Assembly: GCF_003710255.1 (NCBI RefSeq)
Contig: NZ_RHIB01000001.1
Span: forward strand, 806,001-870,000
DNA from: Alteribacter keqinensis
GTDB lineage: Bacteria; Bacillota; Bacilli; Bacillales; Salisediminibacteriaceae
DNA: 64,000 bases
Reading direction: 5' to 3'
Shown here one piece after another: positions 8,221 through 17,230 of the stretch (positions within the stretch are counted from its first letter, which is position 1; every line of letters begins with the position of its first letter). Position numbers and translations under genes: made by a program. Under the pieces are notes generated by a model. That model saw only the letters and a program-made list of their open reading frames with translations, made no database searches and was not told the DNA's origin.

Positions 8221-8249
8221 TTGTGTATTCAATCAGGCTGTGCTAGAAT
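8221..8249 (+). promoter_or_regulatory. sigma-A promoter of the folE-mtrB unit
   Basis: TTGTGT (8221-8226), 17-base spacer, TAGAAT (8244-8249). It starts just after the hbs terminator and about 40 bases before the folE start. Confidence 0.65.
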
Positions 8250-8290
8250 TTTAACGACTTCTAGAATTGAGTGTTGAGGGGGCAGCAGCA

Positions 8291-8857
8291 TTGAACGAAA
8301 TCAATCATGAAAAAATTAAACAGGCAGTAACGATGATCCTGGAAGCTATCGGTGAGGATCCTTCCAGAGAAGGTCTGCAGGATACACCGAAGCGAGTGGC
8401 GAAAATGTATGCAGAAGTATTCGAAGGACTCAACCAGGACCCAAAAGAACACTTCGCAACCGTATTCGGGGAAGATCATGAGGAACTTGTCCTCGTTAAA
8501 GATATCCCATTCTATTCTATGTGTGAGCATCACCTCGTTCCTTTCTTTGGTATAGCCCATATTGGATACATTCCGAGCGGGGGAAAAGTCACAGGTTTGA
8601 GTAAACTTGCAAGAGCAGTAGAAGCTGTATGCAGAAGACCTCAGCTCCAGGAAAGAATTACTTCCACGGTTGCTGACAGTATTGTAGAAACGCTGGAGCC
8701 GCTCGGTGTAATGGTTGTTGTTGAAGCAGAGCATATGTGTATGACTATGCGAGGAGTGAAAAAACCAGGTTCCAAAACCATTACCTCGGCTGTTAGAGGT
8801 ATCCTTGCAGAAGACCCTGCGTCCCGCTCTGAAGTTCTCTCATTAATTAAAAACTAG
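8291..8857 (+). CDS. folE: GTP cyclohydrolase I (MtrA)
   Basis: 188 aa. It converts GTP to 7,8-dihydroneopterin triphosphate, the first step of folate synthesis, as a zinc-dependent homodecamer. The zinc site [10 protein letters not shown] and the later HMCMTMRG block are visible. The TTG at 8291 is chosen because GAGGGGG lies eight bases upstream and the N-terminus then aligns with B. subtilis MtrA; the TTG at 8267 has no ribosome site. In B. subtilis folE (mtrA) and mtrB form one operon. Here the two are 130 bases apart with structured RNA between. Confidence 0.96.
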   Translation: MNEINHEKIKQAVTMILEAIGEDPSREGLQDTPKRVAKMYAEVFEGLNQDPKEHFATVFGEDHEELVLVKDIPFYSMCEHHLVPFFGIAHIGYIPSGGKVTGLSKLARAVEAVCRRPQLQERITSTVADSIVETLEPLGVMVVVEAEHMCMTMRGVKKPGSKTITSAVRGILAEDPASRSEVLSLIKN

Positions 8858-8878
8858 TATAGTTTTTAAGCGGCCGTT

Positions 8879-8940
8879 CAGCCCGCCTGAAATGGCGGGT
8901 GGTGCCGGTGGGTATTTATCCCGGCGTATCCCGAGGGCTG
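8879..8940 (+). other. possible structured RNA between folE and mtrB
   Basis: CAGCCC (8879-8884) can pair with GGGCTG (8935-8940), closing a region with two inner helices: GCC/GGC (8885-8887 with 8894-8896) and GCCGG/CCGGC (8904-8908 with 8921-8925). An alternative is a simple CCCGCC/GGCGGG hairpin at 8882-8899. No T-run follows. It could be a leader structure, an RNA-processing site or a decayed repeat; I cannot tell which. Confidence 0.35.
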
Positions 8941-8987
8941 ATATACATAATTTCTGTTTTGTAAGGACTAGGAAGGAGGAGGTAGCC

Positions 8988-9209
8988 ATGCCTGAACCTA
9001 CTGAATATATTGTTATAAAAGCCCGCGAAAACGGAGTTAATGTTATCGGTTTAACGCGGGGCTCGGACACCAGGTTTCATCATTCTGAGAAGCTGGATAA
9101 AAATGAAGTGATGATTGCCCAATTCACCGAGCATACGTCTGCAATCAAGGTAAGAGGAAAAGCGACAATTCAGACCGGACACGGTGAAATGAATACTGAC
9201 GATGAATAA
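8988..9209 (+). CDS. mtrB: trp RNA-binding attenuation protein TRAP
   Basis: 73 aa, usual TRAP length. TRAP forms an 11-subunit ring that, when loaded with tryptophan, wraps (G/U)AG triplets in RNA. Conserved parts are NVIGLTRG, the tryptophan-contacting [15 protein letters not shown] stretch and [12 protein letters not shown]. The ATG at 8988 follows a very strong ribosome site (GGAAGGAGGAGG). Its obvious target in this window is the trp leader at 18700-18920. No anti-TRAP gene was seen here. Confidence 0.97.
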   Translation: MPEPTEYIVIKARENGVNVIGLTRGSDTRFHHSEKLDKNEVMIAQFTEHTSAIKVRGKATIQTGHGEMNTDDE

Positions 9210-9240
9210 AAGCGGGCCAGCCACCTGCTTTTCTTTTATT
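9208..9240 (+). terminator. intrinsic terminator of mtrB
   Basis: AAAAGC (9208-9213) pairs with GCTTTT (9227-9232), with GG/CC pairing inside, overlapping the mtrB stop, followed by CTTTTATTT. Confidence 0.7.
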
Positions 9241-9266
9241 TACAAACCAATTGAGGTACCAATCGC

Positions 9267-9295
9267 TTATCTGAATATCGTAATTGTGGTATACT
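9267..9295 (+). promoter_or_regulatory. probable promoter of the quinone gene block
   Basis: An extended -10 (TGTGGTATACT, TATACT at 9290-9295) lies 45 bases before hepS. A weak -35, TTATCT, sits 17 bases upstream at 9267-9272. The gene run hepS to hepT has gaps of at most 33 bases and could be read from here. Confidence 0.45.
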
Positions 9296-9340
9296 AAGTA
9301 GTAGCGTTTACGTACTGATCTTAATGCTGGGGGACTTTGA

Positions 9341-10144
9341 ATGACAACGTCTATGGATCATATCAATGAAGACATAAAAAACATAAAGGCGGATTTCTAT
9401 GAAGTCATTCATCATCCATACTTCCGCCGTTACTTATCAGATCCGGTCATTGACCACGATCAGGTAGTCCTTTTATATTACCTGCTTCAAAAGAATGGTC
9501 ATAAGTACAGATACATAAAAAACTGTGTTCTTTCCTCTGTACTGGTGCAGACGGCTCTGGCTGTCCACGATACGGTTGAAAACAACCAGTGGGACTCCGA
9601 ACTTGAAAAGAAAAGCAGGCAGCTCACTGTCCTTTCAGGAGATTATTTCAGCAGTCTTTACTATTATTTTCTGGCGAAAATTTCTGACAAAGGACTTATC
9701 CGTGTTTTCAGCAGATCGATACAGGAAATCAATGAAATTAAAATGTCCGTTTATTGTAATGGGGCAGAGAGTGCTCACAGCAAACGGGCTTTCGTTAATT
9801 ACCGCCTTATCGACTCCCTTCTGATCCGCAATATTGCCCGCTTTACCGGGCAGGAGAACTGGATTAAGCCTCTGGACGAGTTTTTCTATTTGAAGAGACT
9901 TGTAAGAGAGCACCGGTGTATTCTGGAAGGCAGGCAGGAAAGGGGTACAAAAGGAATGCTTCTTACAGATGTCGCTGTGATGGAGCCTGATTATCTCTAC
10001 CAAAAAGAAATCGAAGGAACACGTTTGAAGTTAGCTTCCTTTTCCTATGAATGGCTTCCCTTCAAGCATTATATCCACGACAGAATGAAACAGCTTCTCA
10101 ATGAACACCCAGTCTATCAGGAATATGTAGCAGAGGAAGGATAG
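9341..10144 (+). CDS. hepS: heptaprenyl diphosphate synthase component I (HepS)
   Basis: 267 aa, all-helical and without the DDxxD catalytic motifs. It is the small regulatory subunit of the two-part enzyme that makes the C35 side chain of menaquinone-7; the catalytic subunit HepT is encoded at 13216. A lone HepS is inactive in characterised bacilli. The ATG at 9341 follows CTGGGGGAC. It leads a tight run of genes (hepS, menG, mqnP, ubiX, mqnA, hepT) that all point to menaquinone synthesis. Confidence 0.93.
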   Translation: MTTSMDHINEDIKNIKADFYEVIHHPYFRRYLSDPVIDHDQVVLLYYLLQKNGHKYRYIKNCVLSSVLVQTALAVHDTVENNQWDSELEKKSRQLTVLSGDYFSSLYYYFLAKISDKGLIRVFSRSIQEINEIKMSVYCNGAESAHSKRAFVNYRLIDSLLIRNIARFTGQENWIKPLDEFFYLKRLVREHRCILEGRQERGTKGMLLTDVAVMEPDYLYQKEIEGTRLKLASFSYEWLPFKHYIHDRMKQLLNEHPVYQEYVAEEG

Positions 10145-10145
10145 T

Positions 10146-10853
10146 ATGAGTCAATCAAAGGAAGAAAAAGTCCACCAGGTTTTCGAATCCATTTCAGGAA
10201 GATACGATCGCATGAATGCGATCATAAGCTTTCAGATGCACCTGGCCTGGAGAAAAGACACGATGAAAAGAATGGCTGTAAAACCCGGATCCAGTGCCCT
10301 GGATGTCTGCTGCGGAACAGCTGACTGGACGCTCACAATGGGGGAAGCTGTTGGAGAAAAAGGGCATGTTCACGGTCTTGATTTCAGTCACAACATGCTT
10401 TCTGTTGGCAGGGAAAAAGTAGAAAAAAGAGGAATTGAAAATATTACTCTTTTACAGGGAAATGCGATGGAACTCCCCTTTGAAGACGCATCATTTGATT
10501 ATGTAACCATTGGCTTTGGACTGCGCAACGTCCCTGACTATGATCAGGTTATCAGGGAAATGTACCGGGTAACCAGGCCCGGGGGACTGGTCACTTGTCT
10601 TGAAACCTCGCAACCTACTTTCCCTGTTTTTAAACAGCTTTACTGGCTGTATTTCAGGCATGTGATGCCTGTGTTTGGAAAGGTATTTGCAAAAAGCTAT
10701 GACGAATACGCCTGGCTTCAGGAATCAACACAAACCTTTCCTGATAAAGAATCGTTAAGCAAAATGTTTACTTCCGCAGGTTTTGATAAAGTTTCCTACA
10801 AGTCCTACGCTGGCGGAGCAGCTGCCAGTCATTTTGCAGGCAAAAGCTTTTAA
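10146..10853 (+). CDS. menG: demethylmenaquinone methyltransferase
   Basis: 235 aa. It methylates demethylmenaquinone with S-adenosylmethionine, the last step of menaquinone synthesis. SAM-binding [11 protein letters not shown] lies near residue 50 and the UbiE/MenG signature [25 protein letters not shown]-type region near 120-145. The ATG is one base after the hepS stop, with GAGGAAGG as ribosome site. It lies between the two HepPP synthase subunit genes, as in B. subtilis, but here three additional genes separate menG from hepT. Confidence 0.96.
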   Translation: MSQSKEEKVHQVFESISGRYDRMNAIISFQMHLAWRKDTMKRMAVKPGSSALDVCCGTADWTLTMGEAVGEKGHVHGLDFSHNMLSVGREKVEKRGIENITLLQGNAMELPFEDASFDYVTIGFGLRNVPDYDQVIREMYRVTRPGGLVTCLETSQPTFPVFKQLYWLYFRHVMPVFGKVFAKSYDEYAWLQESTQTFPDKESLSKMFTSAGFDKVSYKSYAGGAAASHFAGKSF

Positions 10854-10886
10854 AAATGCGTGGCGGTTGTTGAAAGGGTTCAATAT

Positions 10887-11747
10887 ATGAAAAAGATAAA
10901 AATCATCTTAGAAATGATCAAGTTTGAACATACGGTATTTGCGCTGCCTTTTGCATTTTTAGGTGCCGTGCTGTCCAGCCTTTTAATTAATGGTCACTGG
11001 CCCACACTGGAACAGTGGATCTGGATTACACTGGCCATGGTCGGTGCCAGAAGTGCGGCAATGAGTCTTAACAGGCTCATTGATGCAAAAATTGATGCGG
11101 CCAACCCGAGAACAAAAGACAGAGCAATCCCTGCAGGACTCCTGTCCAGGATGGAAACAGGGTTATTCATTGCGATATCATTCCTCGTACTCATTTTTTC
11201 AGCCTTCCAGCTCAATATGCTGGCTGTTTATTTGCTGCCGCTAGCAGTATTTTTTCTTGTTATCTATTCTTATACAAAACGTTTTACTTACCTTTGTCAT
11301 GTGATTTTAGGGATTACGATTGGTATTGCCCCTCTGGGAGGCTGGGTTGGCGCAACAGGAACACTCACTTGGGAAGCGATTCTGTTATTTCTGGCAGTAG
11401 CCTTATGGACAGCCGGATTTGACGTAATTTACGCTACACAGGACGCTGATTATGACAGAGAAGTGGGCCTGCACTCCATACCAAGCCGCTTCGGGATAAA
11501 AAAAGCGTTAATTATTGCAAAGGGATTCCACGTATTCAGCTTCATTGCCATGGCTGCACTCTTTTTTGCTACACCGCTCGGCTGGTTTTATCTGCTGGGG
11601 GTTATTGCAGCAGGCGGAATTATGGTTTATGAACACTCTATTGTCAGTGCCGATGATTTGTCCAGAGTAGGCGTAGCCTTTTTTACAATGAATGGAGTCA
11701 TCAGCATCATACTCCTTTTCTTTACGATTGGAGACCTGCTTATATGA
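10887..11747 (+). CDS. mqnP: UbiA-family prenyltransferase, probably MqnP of the futalosine route
   Basis: 286-aa polytopic membrane protein with both aspartate-rich motifs of the UbiA family: NRLIDAKID near residue 62 and DADYD near 190. It would attach the polyprenyl chain to a naphthoate carboxylate. The location next to ubiX and mqnA points to the futalosine prenyltransferase MqnP rather than classical MenA or a 4-hydroxybenzoate enzyme; that is inference from context. The ATG at 10887 follows GAAAGGG; the upstream GTG at 10860 has no ribosome site. Its end overlaps ubiX by four bases. Confidence 0.83.
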   Translation: MKKIKIILEMIKFEHTVFALPFAFLGAVLSSLLINGHWPTLEQWIWITLAMVGARSAAMSLNRLIDAKIDAANPRTKDRAIPAGLLSRMETGLFIAISFLVLIFSAFQLNMLAVYLLPLAVFFLVIYSYTKRFTYLCHVILGITIGIAPLGGWVGATGTLTWEAILLFLAVALWTAGFDVIYATQDADYDREVGLHSIPSRFGIKKALIIAKGFHVFSFIAMAALFFATPLGWFYLLGVIAAGGIMVYEHSIVSADDLSRVGVAFFTMNGVISIILLFFTIGDLLI

Positions 11748-12340
11748 AAATGACCAAACGGATTTTTACAGTTGGAATTACAGGAGCAAGCGGAGCCGTC
11801 TACGGTGTCCGGTTTGTCAATACACTTTTAAGAGCCGGTCACCGGGTACACTTGATTGTCAGCCAGGCAGGCTGGCAGGTGTTTTATCATGAACTCAATG
11901 AGGACACCTCAGACCGGAATGCCTGTCTTGAACGTTTGTTTGAAACCGATAGAGATCTGCACATCCATTCACTGCAGGATTTTTCTGCACCGATTGCAAG
12001 CGGTTCCTATCAAAATGATGGAATGATTATCATTCCCTGCTCAATGGGAACTCTCGCTAAAATTGCCCAGGGTATCTCAAGCAATCTCCTGGAACGAACA
12101 GCAGATGTGATGCTAAAAGAGCGGCGTCCTCTTGTGATTGTGCCGAGAGAAACACCGCTTCATTCTATTCATCTCGGTAATATGAAGACCATTGGGGATA
12201 TGGGAGGAACAATCGTTCCTGCAATGCCGGGTTTTTATCATCAGCCGAAGACGATGGATGATTTGATTAATTTTGTAGTAGGGAAGGTCCTGGATCAGCT
12301 TCAGGTAGAGCATGATTTATTCACACGCTGGGGGGATTAA
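11744..12340 (+). CDS. ubiX: UbiX-type flavin prenyltransferase
   Basis: 198 aa. It makes prenylated FMN for a UbiD-type decarboxylase. The FMN-binding GITGASGAVYG motif is near residue 10, with a later PCSMGTLAKIA-type block and RETPLHSIHLGNM. In futalosine organisms a UbiX/UbiD pair decarboxylates the prenylated naphthoate; the UbiD partner (MqnL-type) is not in this window. The start overlaps the mqnP stop and mqnA follows four bases later, so translation is probably coupled. The alternative start at 11750 is only two codons in. Confidence 0.9.
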   Translation: MKMTKRIFTVGITGASGAVYGVRFVNTLLRAGHRVHLIVSQAGWQVFYHELNEDTSDRNACLERLFETDRDLHIHSLQDFSAPIASGSYQNDGMIIIPCSMGTLAKIAQGISSNLLERTADVMLKERRPLVIVPRETPLHSIHLGNMKTIGDMGGTIVPAMPGFYHQPKTMDDLINFVVGKVLDQLQVEHDLFTRWGD

Positions 12341-12343
12341 CAG

Positions 12344-13201
12344 ATGGGGTTGGTAGTAGGGGAAATTTCGTATACGAATATACAGCCGATTTTTTATTAT
12401 ATTAACCGTCAGGAACTTTTAAAACGAGGATGTTCATTCGTACCCCAGGTACCTTCTGAGCTGAACCGGGCTATGAAGGAAGGCTCGATTGATATCGGAG
12501 GGATTTCCTCTTTTGCTTACGCTGAGAATAAAGAACAGTATCAGCTTCTTCCTGACCTGTCTGTTTCCTCTCCTAAAAGCGTTGGATCCATCTTCCTGTT
12601 TTCAAAGGTACCTCTACTTGAACTTGACGGTAAAGTGGTGGCGCTTACTTCAAGCTCTGCAACATCAGTTAACCTTCTTAAGATCATTCTGGGCAGGTTT
12701 TACGAACTGGAAGTTGAATATGTAACCATGAAACCGGGGTTTGAAGAAATGATGGCAAGTCATGATGCCTGCCTTCTCATCGGGGACGATGCCATTCAGA
12801 CTTACTGGTCGCAGACAGATGATATTTACCGGTATGATCTCGGTCAGTTATGGTACGAGCAGACCGGGTACCCGATGACATATGCGGTTGTTGCAGTACG
12901 AAAAGATGCGGTTTTAAACCAGGAAATTCTTGTCCGTGATTTGTATGAACAAATGGTTAAGAGTAAGTTACACTCCAAGGAAAACGAATATGATGAAATG
13001 ATCCGATCCATCCAGTACGAAATGGGCGGTAAAAAGGAATTCTGGCAGCGTTACTTTGCGGGACTGAATCATGATCTGACGAAGAGGCATATCGAAGGAT
13101 TACTTCAATATTACAAGTATGCGCATGAGATGGGATTGCTGAAAAGACCTGTCAGAAATTTAGCATTGTGGCAGGGTGCAAAGCACCGGCAATCCGTTTA
13201 A
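12344..13201 (+). CDS. mqnA: chorismate dehydratase MqnA (futalosine pathway)
   Basis: 285 aa with a periplasmic-binding-protein-like fold. It dehydrates chorismate to 3-enolpyruvylbenzoate, the first step of the futalosine route to menaquinone. Family landmarks near the N-terminus are GEISYTNIQPIFYYI and the ELNRAMKEGSIDIGGISSFAYA region. The ATG follows CTGGGGGGATTAA. Its substrate is the product of AroC encoded 3 kb downstream. With mqnP and ubiX it argues that this organism uses futalosine chemistry; menFDHEBC genes are not visible here, though they could lie elsewhere. Confidence 0.9.
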   Translation: MGLVVGEISYTNIQPIFYYINRQELLKRGCSFVPQVPSELNRAMKEGSIDIGGISSFAYAENKEQYQLLPDLSVSSPKSVGSIFLFSKVPLLELDGKVVALTSSSATSVNLLKIILGRFYELEVEYVTMKPGFEEMMASHDACLLIGDDAIQTYWSQTDDIYRYDLGQLWYEQTGYPMTYAVVAVRKDAVLNQEILVRDLYEQMVKSKLHSKENEYDEMIRSIQYEMGGKKEFWQRYFAGLNHDLTKRHIEGLLQYYKYAHEMGLLKRPVRNLALWQGAKHRQSV

Positions 13202-13215
13202 GGCAGGTGAAAGAG

Positions 13216-14187
13216 ATGAAACTGACTGAAATTTACTGGCATTTACGAAGTGATATATCCATGATTGAAAAAGAGCTGGAGCAAAATATCGGCGCAAAGC
13301 ATCCTGTATTAAAAAAGGCTTCCACACACCTTTTAAAAGCAGGCGGGAAAAGGATCCGTCCTGTTTTTGTGCTTTTGGCAGGGCAATTCGGGAACTACAG
13401 TGTAAAAGAAATCAAAAATGTGGCAGTTCCCCTTGAACTCATTCATATGGCATCACTTGTTCATGATGATGTAATTGATAATGCTGAACTCCGAAGGGGA
13501 GAAAAAACAATTAAATCAAAATGGGACAACCGTGTAGCGATGTATACCGGGGATTTTATGTTTGCCCGGGCTGTTGAACTGGCTGCCGAGAGTAAACAGC
13601 CTGAAGTTCATGATATTATCTCTGATGCCATGGTGGAAATGTGTATCGGTGAAGTGGAGCAGATTCAGGACCAGTATAACTGGGACCAGAATTTAAGAAC
13701 GTACTTAAGGCGGATTAAACGGAAAACCGCCCTCCTGATTGCCGTAAGCTGTGAGCTCGGAGCAGTGGCAGGAGATACGGATTCTGAAACAAGAAGAAAG
13801 CTTTCCTTGTTCGGACATTATGTGGGAATGGCGTTTCAGATCACAGATGACATCCTCGACTTTGTAGGAACTGAAAAAGAACTCGGAAAGCCTGCGGGCA
13901 GCGACCTTAAGCAGGGAAATGTTACTCTTCCCGCACTCTGTGCCATGAATAAAGATCCTGAACTGAAAGTGAAAATCTCTTCAACTATAAAGGAAAATGA
14001 CTTAGGCGGTACGGAGATTAAATCAATTATCGAAGCAATTAAAGATACAGGTGCCATTACCTGTGCAAAACAGTTCTCCGACCGTTATTTGCAAAAAGCA
14101 AGAGAGACCCTTCAGGATCTGCCTGATATTCACGCAAAAACAGCGCTTTTACAGATTGCAGACTACATAGGAAAACGGAAGTTTTAA
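13216..14187 (+). CDS. hepT: heptaprenyl diphosphate synthase component II (HepT)
   Basis: 323 aa, the catalytic trans-prenyltransferase subunit. Both aspartate-rich motifs are visible: HDDVIDNAE near residue 80 and QITDDILDF near 210, with GGKRIRP near 40. It works with HepS to make heptaprenyl diphosphate for menaquinone-7. The ATG at 13216 follows GGCAGGTGAAAGAG; the open frame upstream to 13168 overlaps mqnA and has no ribosome site. Last gene of the quinone block, closed by a strong hairpin. Confidence 0.95.
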   Translation: MKLTEIYWHLRSDISMIEKELEQNIGAKHPVLKKASTHLLKAGGKRIRPVFVLLAGQFGNYSVKEIKNVAVPLELIHMASLVHDDVIDNAELRRGEKTIKSKWDNRVAMYTGDFMFARAVELAAESKQPEVHDIISDAMVEMCIGEVEQIQDQYNWDQNLRTYLRRIKRKTALLIAVSCELGAVAGDTDSETRRKLSLFGHYVGMAFQITDDILDFVGTEKELGKPAGSDLKQGNVTLPALCAMNKDPELKVKISSTIKENDLGGTEIKSIIEAIKDTGAITCAKQFSDRYLQKARETLQDLPDIHAKTALLQIADYIGKRKF

Positions 14188-14188
14188 A

Positions 14189-14234
14189 TAAGGATGACTC
14201 AGAAGATCCCCTTCTTTTGAGGCATCCTTTTTTT
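14189..14234 (+). terminator. terminator at the end of the quinone block
   Basis: GGATG pairs with CATCC and CTCAGAAG with CTTCTTTTGAG inside the same long hairpin (about 14190-14228), followed by TTTTTTT. Confidence 0.85.
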
Positions 14235-14249
14235 ACTTATTCTTAATAG

Positions 14250-14312
14250 CGGGCACCACTGCGGAAAGCGGAGGGCATTCAGGCTTCATCCTGCTTCAGC
14301 TGAATAACAGAA
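14250..14312. repeat. degenerate family A intergenic repeat before ndk
   Basis: CGGGCACCACTGCGGAAAGCG followed by GGAGGGCATTCAGGCTTCA matches the right half of the family A element seen at 28719, 44431 and 55743. It occupies the gap between the hepT terminator and the ndk promoter. Nothing else of note was seen in the 311-base gap. Confidence 0.5.
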
Positions 14313-14422
14313 GAAACTACAATAATCTATGGAAAGAAGGTAATTCAGGAGTGCGGAGTGATGCAATTTTTTGCCTTCAGCACCGACTGAAACGCTGTTT
14401 TGAAAACGATTACAAAAAACAG

Positions 14423-14451
14423 TTGTGAAACGTGTGAAAATTTGCTATACT
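14423..14451 (+). promoter_or_regulatory. sigma-A promoter of ndk
   Basis: TTGTGA (14423-14428), 17 bases, then TATACT (14446-14451) with a TGC extension directly before it. The ATG of ndk is 48 bases downstream. Confidence 0.7.
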
Positions 14452-14498
14452 CAAACAGGTTTGAGATTTCTACATACATAAACGTTGGAGGTATGAAC

Positions 14499-14942
14499 AT
14501 GGAGCGCACTTTTTTGATGGTAAAACCAGACGGGGTACAACGTAATCTGACAGGGGAAATTGTTTCGCGTTTTGAAAAGAAAGGCTTTACTTTGGCAGGA
14601 GCAAAAGTGTTAGCGATTTCAAAAGACCTCGCTGAAACTCATTACGGTGAGCATAAAGAACGCCCATTTTTTGGGGAGCTTGTTGATTTTATTACATCAG
14701 GCCCTGTCTTCGCAATGGTTTGGGAAGGGGAAAACGTTATTGATGAAGCCCGGAAGATGATGGGAAAAACAAATCCTTCTGAGGCAGCGCCTGGAACAAT
14801 CCGTGGTGACTTTGGTGTTCAGGTATCAATGAACGTTATTCACGGCTCTGACTCAGAAGAAAGCGCTAAAAGAGAAATCGAGCTTTTCTTCCAGAAAGAT
14901 GAACTTGTAACATACGAAAAAACAATTAATAAATGGGTTTAA
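14499..14942 (+). CDS. ndk: nucleoside diphosphate kinase
   Basis: 147 aa. It transfers phosphate from ATP to other NDPs through a phosphohistidine; the active-site block NVIHGSD is visible near residue 115, with [11 protein letters not shown] at the start and [14 protein letters not shown] in the middle. The ATG at 14499 is chosen because GGAGG lies seven bases upstream; ATG 14493 is too close to it, and the longer frame from 14400 crosses the promoter. Monocistronic between its own promoter and terminator. Confidence 0.97.
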   Translation: MERTFLMVKPDGVQRNLTGEIVSRFEKKGFTLAGAKVLAISKDLAETHYGEHKERPFFGELVDFITSGPVFAMVWEGENVIDEARKMMGKTNPSEAAPGTIRGDFGVQVSMNVIHGSDSEESAKREIELFFQKDELVTYEKTINKWV

Positions 14943-14955
14943 CTAAATTCATAAG

Positions 14956-14994
14956 GCAGACCGGCTTTTCAAAAGCCGGTCTGCTTTTTTTTTG
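14956..14994 (+). terminator. intrinsic terminator of ndk
   Basis: GCAGACCGGCTTTT (14956-14969) pairs with AAAAGCCGGTCTGC (14971-14984), followed by a run of nine T. Confidence 0.93.
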
Positions 14995-15071
14995 TAATAA
15001 TCGCTGAGAACGGACCGGGAGAACGTTATAATATTAAATATAAAGAATTTTTTGCATTAGGAGAAATGTTG

Positions 15072-15845
15072 ATGATGTTAAAAGATGACTACCAGATGTT
15101 CACAGTAATGATCAAAGATAAAACCGGCATTGACCTGAATCAGTACAAAGAAGCCCAGATGAAAAGAAGACTACTCTCGTTAAGAGAAAAAAGGGGCTTT
15201 GCTACTTTCTCGGATTACGGCAAAGAAATGGGGCTGCAAAACGACCTGTTTGAAGAATTCCTGGACAGAATGACGATTAATGTATCAGAGTTTTACCGTA
15301 ATCCTGAGAGATGGGATGTATTAAAAAATAAAATACTCCCTGTTATCAAGGAAAAGAAAAACGTGTTAAAGATTTGGAGTGCAGCCTGTTCCACAGGAGA
15401 AGAGCCATACACCCTTTCCATGATGATGAAAGAAACACGCACGAAAGCCCGGATTACAGCAACCGACATTGATGACACAATATTAAAAAGAGCAAAAAGA
15501 GGTGCCTACCCTGAAAGGTCACTTAAAGAGCTTCCTCTTGAGTGGAAAGACAGGTATTTTCAAAAAGACGGGCCGGGATATGAAATCGACCAAAAAGTAA
15601 AAACTGCCGTTTCATTTAATAAACATAACCTGTTAAAAGATGCCTATCCTAAAGAAATGGATCTTATCGTCTGCAGAAATGTGCTCATTTATTTCACAGA
15701 AGAGGCCAAGCAGTCCATATATAAAAGACTGGCTGATTCATTGGTATCCAGCGGGATATTGTTTGTGGGCAGTACGGAACAGATCTTTAACCCTTCAAAA
15801 TACGGTTTTGAAGCAGAAGATACATTTTTCTATCGAAAACAATGA
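15072..15845 (+). CDS. cheR: chemotaxis protein methyltransferase CheR
   Basis: 257 aa. It methylates glutamates on methyl-accepting chemotaxis proteins using SAM. An N-terminal helical domain (about residues 1-75, with YKEAQMKRRL and RMTINVSEFYRN) precedes the SAM-binding domain with SAACSTGEEPYTL near 105 and CRNVLIYF near 205. Several ATG/TTG codons overlap at the start; ATG 15072 is eight bases after AGGAG, while 15066 is too close. Its place between ndk and aroC is the same as in B. subtilis, away from other motility genes. Confidence 0.95.
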   Translation: MMLKDDYQMFTVMIKDKTGIDLNQYKEAQMKRRLLSLREKRGFATFSDYGKEMGLQNDLFEEFLDRMTINVSEFYRNPERWDVLKNKILPVIKEKKNVLKIWSAACSTGEEPYTLSMMMKETRTKARITATDIDDTILKRAKRGAYPERSLKELPLEWKDRYFQKDGPGYEIDQKVKTAVSFNKHNLLKDAYPKEMDLIVCRNVLIYFTEEAKQSIYKRLADSLVSSGILFVGSTEQIFNPSKYGFEAEDTFFYRKQ

Positions 15846-16054
15846 GTTCTTAATACGTTGTCTGGGAATTTTTATTCTGGATTACCGGCGTCACCGCTGA
15901 AATGAGCGGAAATTAACACTCATTTTTATCAGAACTTATCGGAAAGTTTGAGAAATCTGAATCTGCATGTTGAAATTTTTGTGCGTTTGATCCACAATGG
16001 AAAATAAGATTTAAAATAGTTTAGTACATAAAAGCATTAAAGGAGTGTCGCCTG

Positions 16055-17230
16055 ATGAGATTTTTAACAGCCGGGGAATCCCATGGTCCCCAACTAACGG
16101 CCATTATTGAAGGTGTCCCAAGTCATCTTCCCCTTACTGCAGAAGATATTAACCGTCATCTTCAGAGAAGACAGAAAGGTCACGGAAGAGGGCGGCGAAT
16201 GCAAATTGAGAAAGATCAGGTACAAATCAAAAGCGGTGTAAGGCACGGTAAAACAACCGGTGCTCCGATTACCCTCGTTGTAGAAAATAACGATTGGAAG
16301 CATTGGACGAAAATTATGGGTGCCGAACCGATTACAGAAGATGAAGAAAAAGAAATGAAGCGGATCATTACACGCCCCCGCCCGGGACATGCAGATTTAA
16401 ACGGAGCGATTAAATATGAACATCGGGACATGAGAAATGTACTCGAGCGCTCTTCCGCCCGGGAGACAACGATTCGTGTGGCAGTAGGAGCCGTAGCCCA
16501 AAAGTTGTTAAGTGAGTTCGGTGTCAACATTGCCGGACACGTCCGTGAAATCGGGGGAATTGTAAGTGAACAGTCTTCTGACGGACTAACTGTTGAAGAT
16601 ATCCTTCAGCACACGGAAGAATCCCCTGTACGGTGCCTTGACAAAAATGCTGAGAAAAAAATGATGGATGCGATTGATGAAGCAAAGAAGAACGGCGACT
16701 CTATAGGCGGTGTCGTGGAAGTTGTAGCTGAAGGCCTTCCATCGGGTCTTGGTTCACACGTACATTACGACAATAAACTCGATGCAAAAATTGCACAGGG
16801 TGTTATGAGCATCAATGCTTTTAAAGGTGTGGAAATCGGACTTGGGTTTGAAGCGGCAAGAAAGCCCGGAAGTGAAGTTCATGATGAAATCGCCTATGAC
16901 GAAGCGAAGGGGTACTACCGTCTGTCAAACCGCCTTGGAGGATTTGAAGGTGGCATGACAACAGGCATGCCTGTCGTTGTAAAAGGGGTAATGAAGCCCA
17001 TCCCGACTCTCTATAAACCACTTAAAAGTGTGGACATTGATACGAAAGAACCTTTTGAAGCAAGCATTGAACGGTCTGACAGCTGTGCTGTTCCGGCTGC
17101 TGCGGTTGTCTGTGAGCATGCGGTGAGCTTTGAATTGGCAAGAGCTTTCCTTGATAAGTTCGGTTCAGATACGATGAATGACATTAAAGGAGCATTGGAA
17201 GCGTACCAGAAAAAAGCGAGGGAATTTTAG
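16055..17230 (+). CDS. aroC: chorismate synthase
   Basis: 391 aa (called aroF in B. subtilis). It converts 5-enolpyruvylshikimate-3-phosphate to chorismate using reduced FMN. Family signatures are [14 protein letters not shown] near residue 8, the [11 protein letters not shown] region near 110 and RSSARETT near 130. The ATG follows AAAGGAGTG. A 209-base gap separates it from cheR, and the stop is directly followed by the aroB start, so aroC-aroB-aroH is one unit. Chorismate from this enzyme feeds AroH, TrpE and MqnA, all encoded within 16 kb. Confidence 0.97.
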   Translation: MRFLTAGESHGPQLTAIIEGVPSHLPLTAEDINRHLQRRQKGHGRGRRMQIEKDQVQIKSGVRHGKTTGAPITLVVENNDWKHWTKIMGAEPITEDEEKEMKRIITRPRPGHADLNGAIKYEHRDMRNVLERSSARETTIRVAVGAVAQKLLSEFGVNIAGHVREIGGIVSEQSSDGLTVEDILQHTEESPVRCLDKNAEKKMMDAIDEAKKNGDSIGGVVEVVAEGLPSGLGSHVHYDNKLDAKIAQGVMSINAFKGVEIGLGFEAARKPGSEVHDEIAYDEAKGYYRLSNRLGGFEGGMTTGMPVVVKGVMKPIPTLYKPLKSVDIDTKEPFEASIERSDSCAVPAAAVVCEHAVSFELARAFLDKFGSDTMNDIKGALEAYQKKAREF

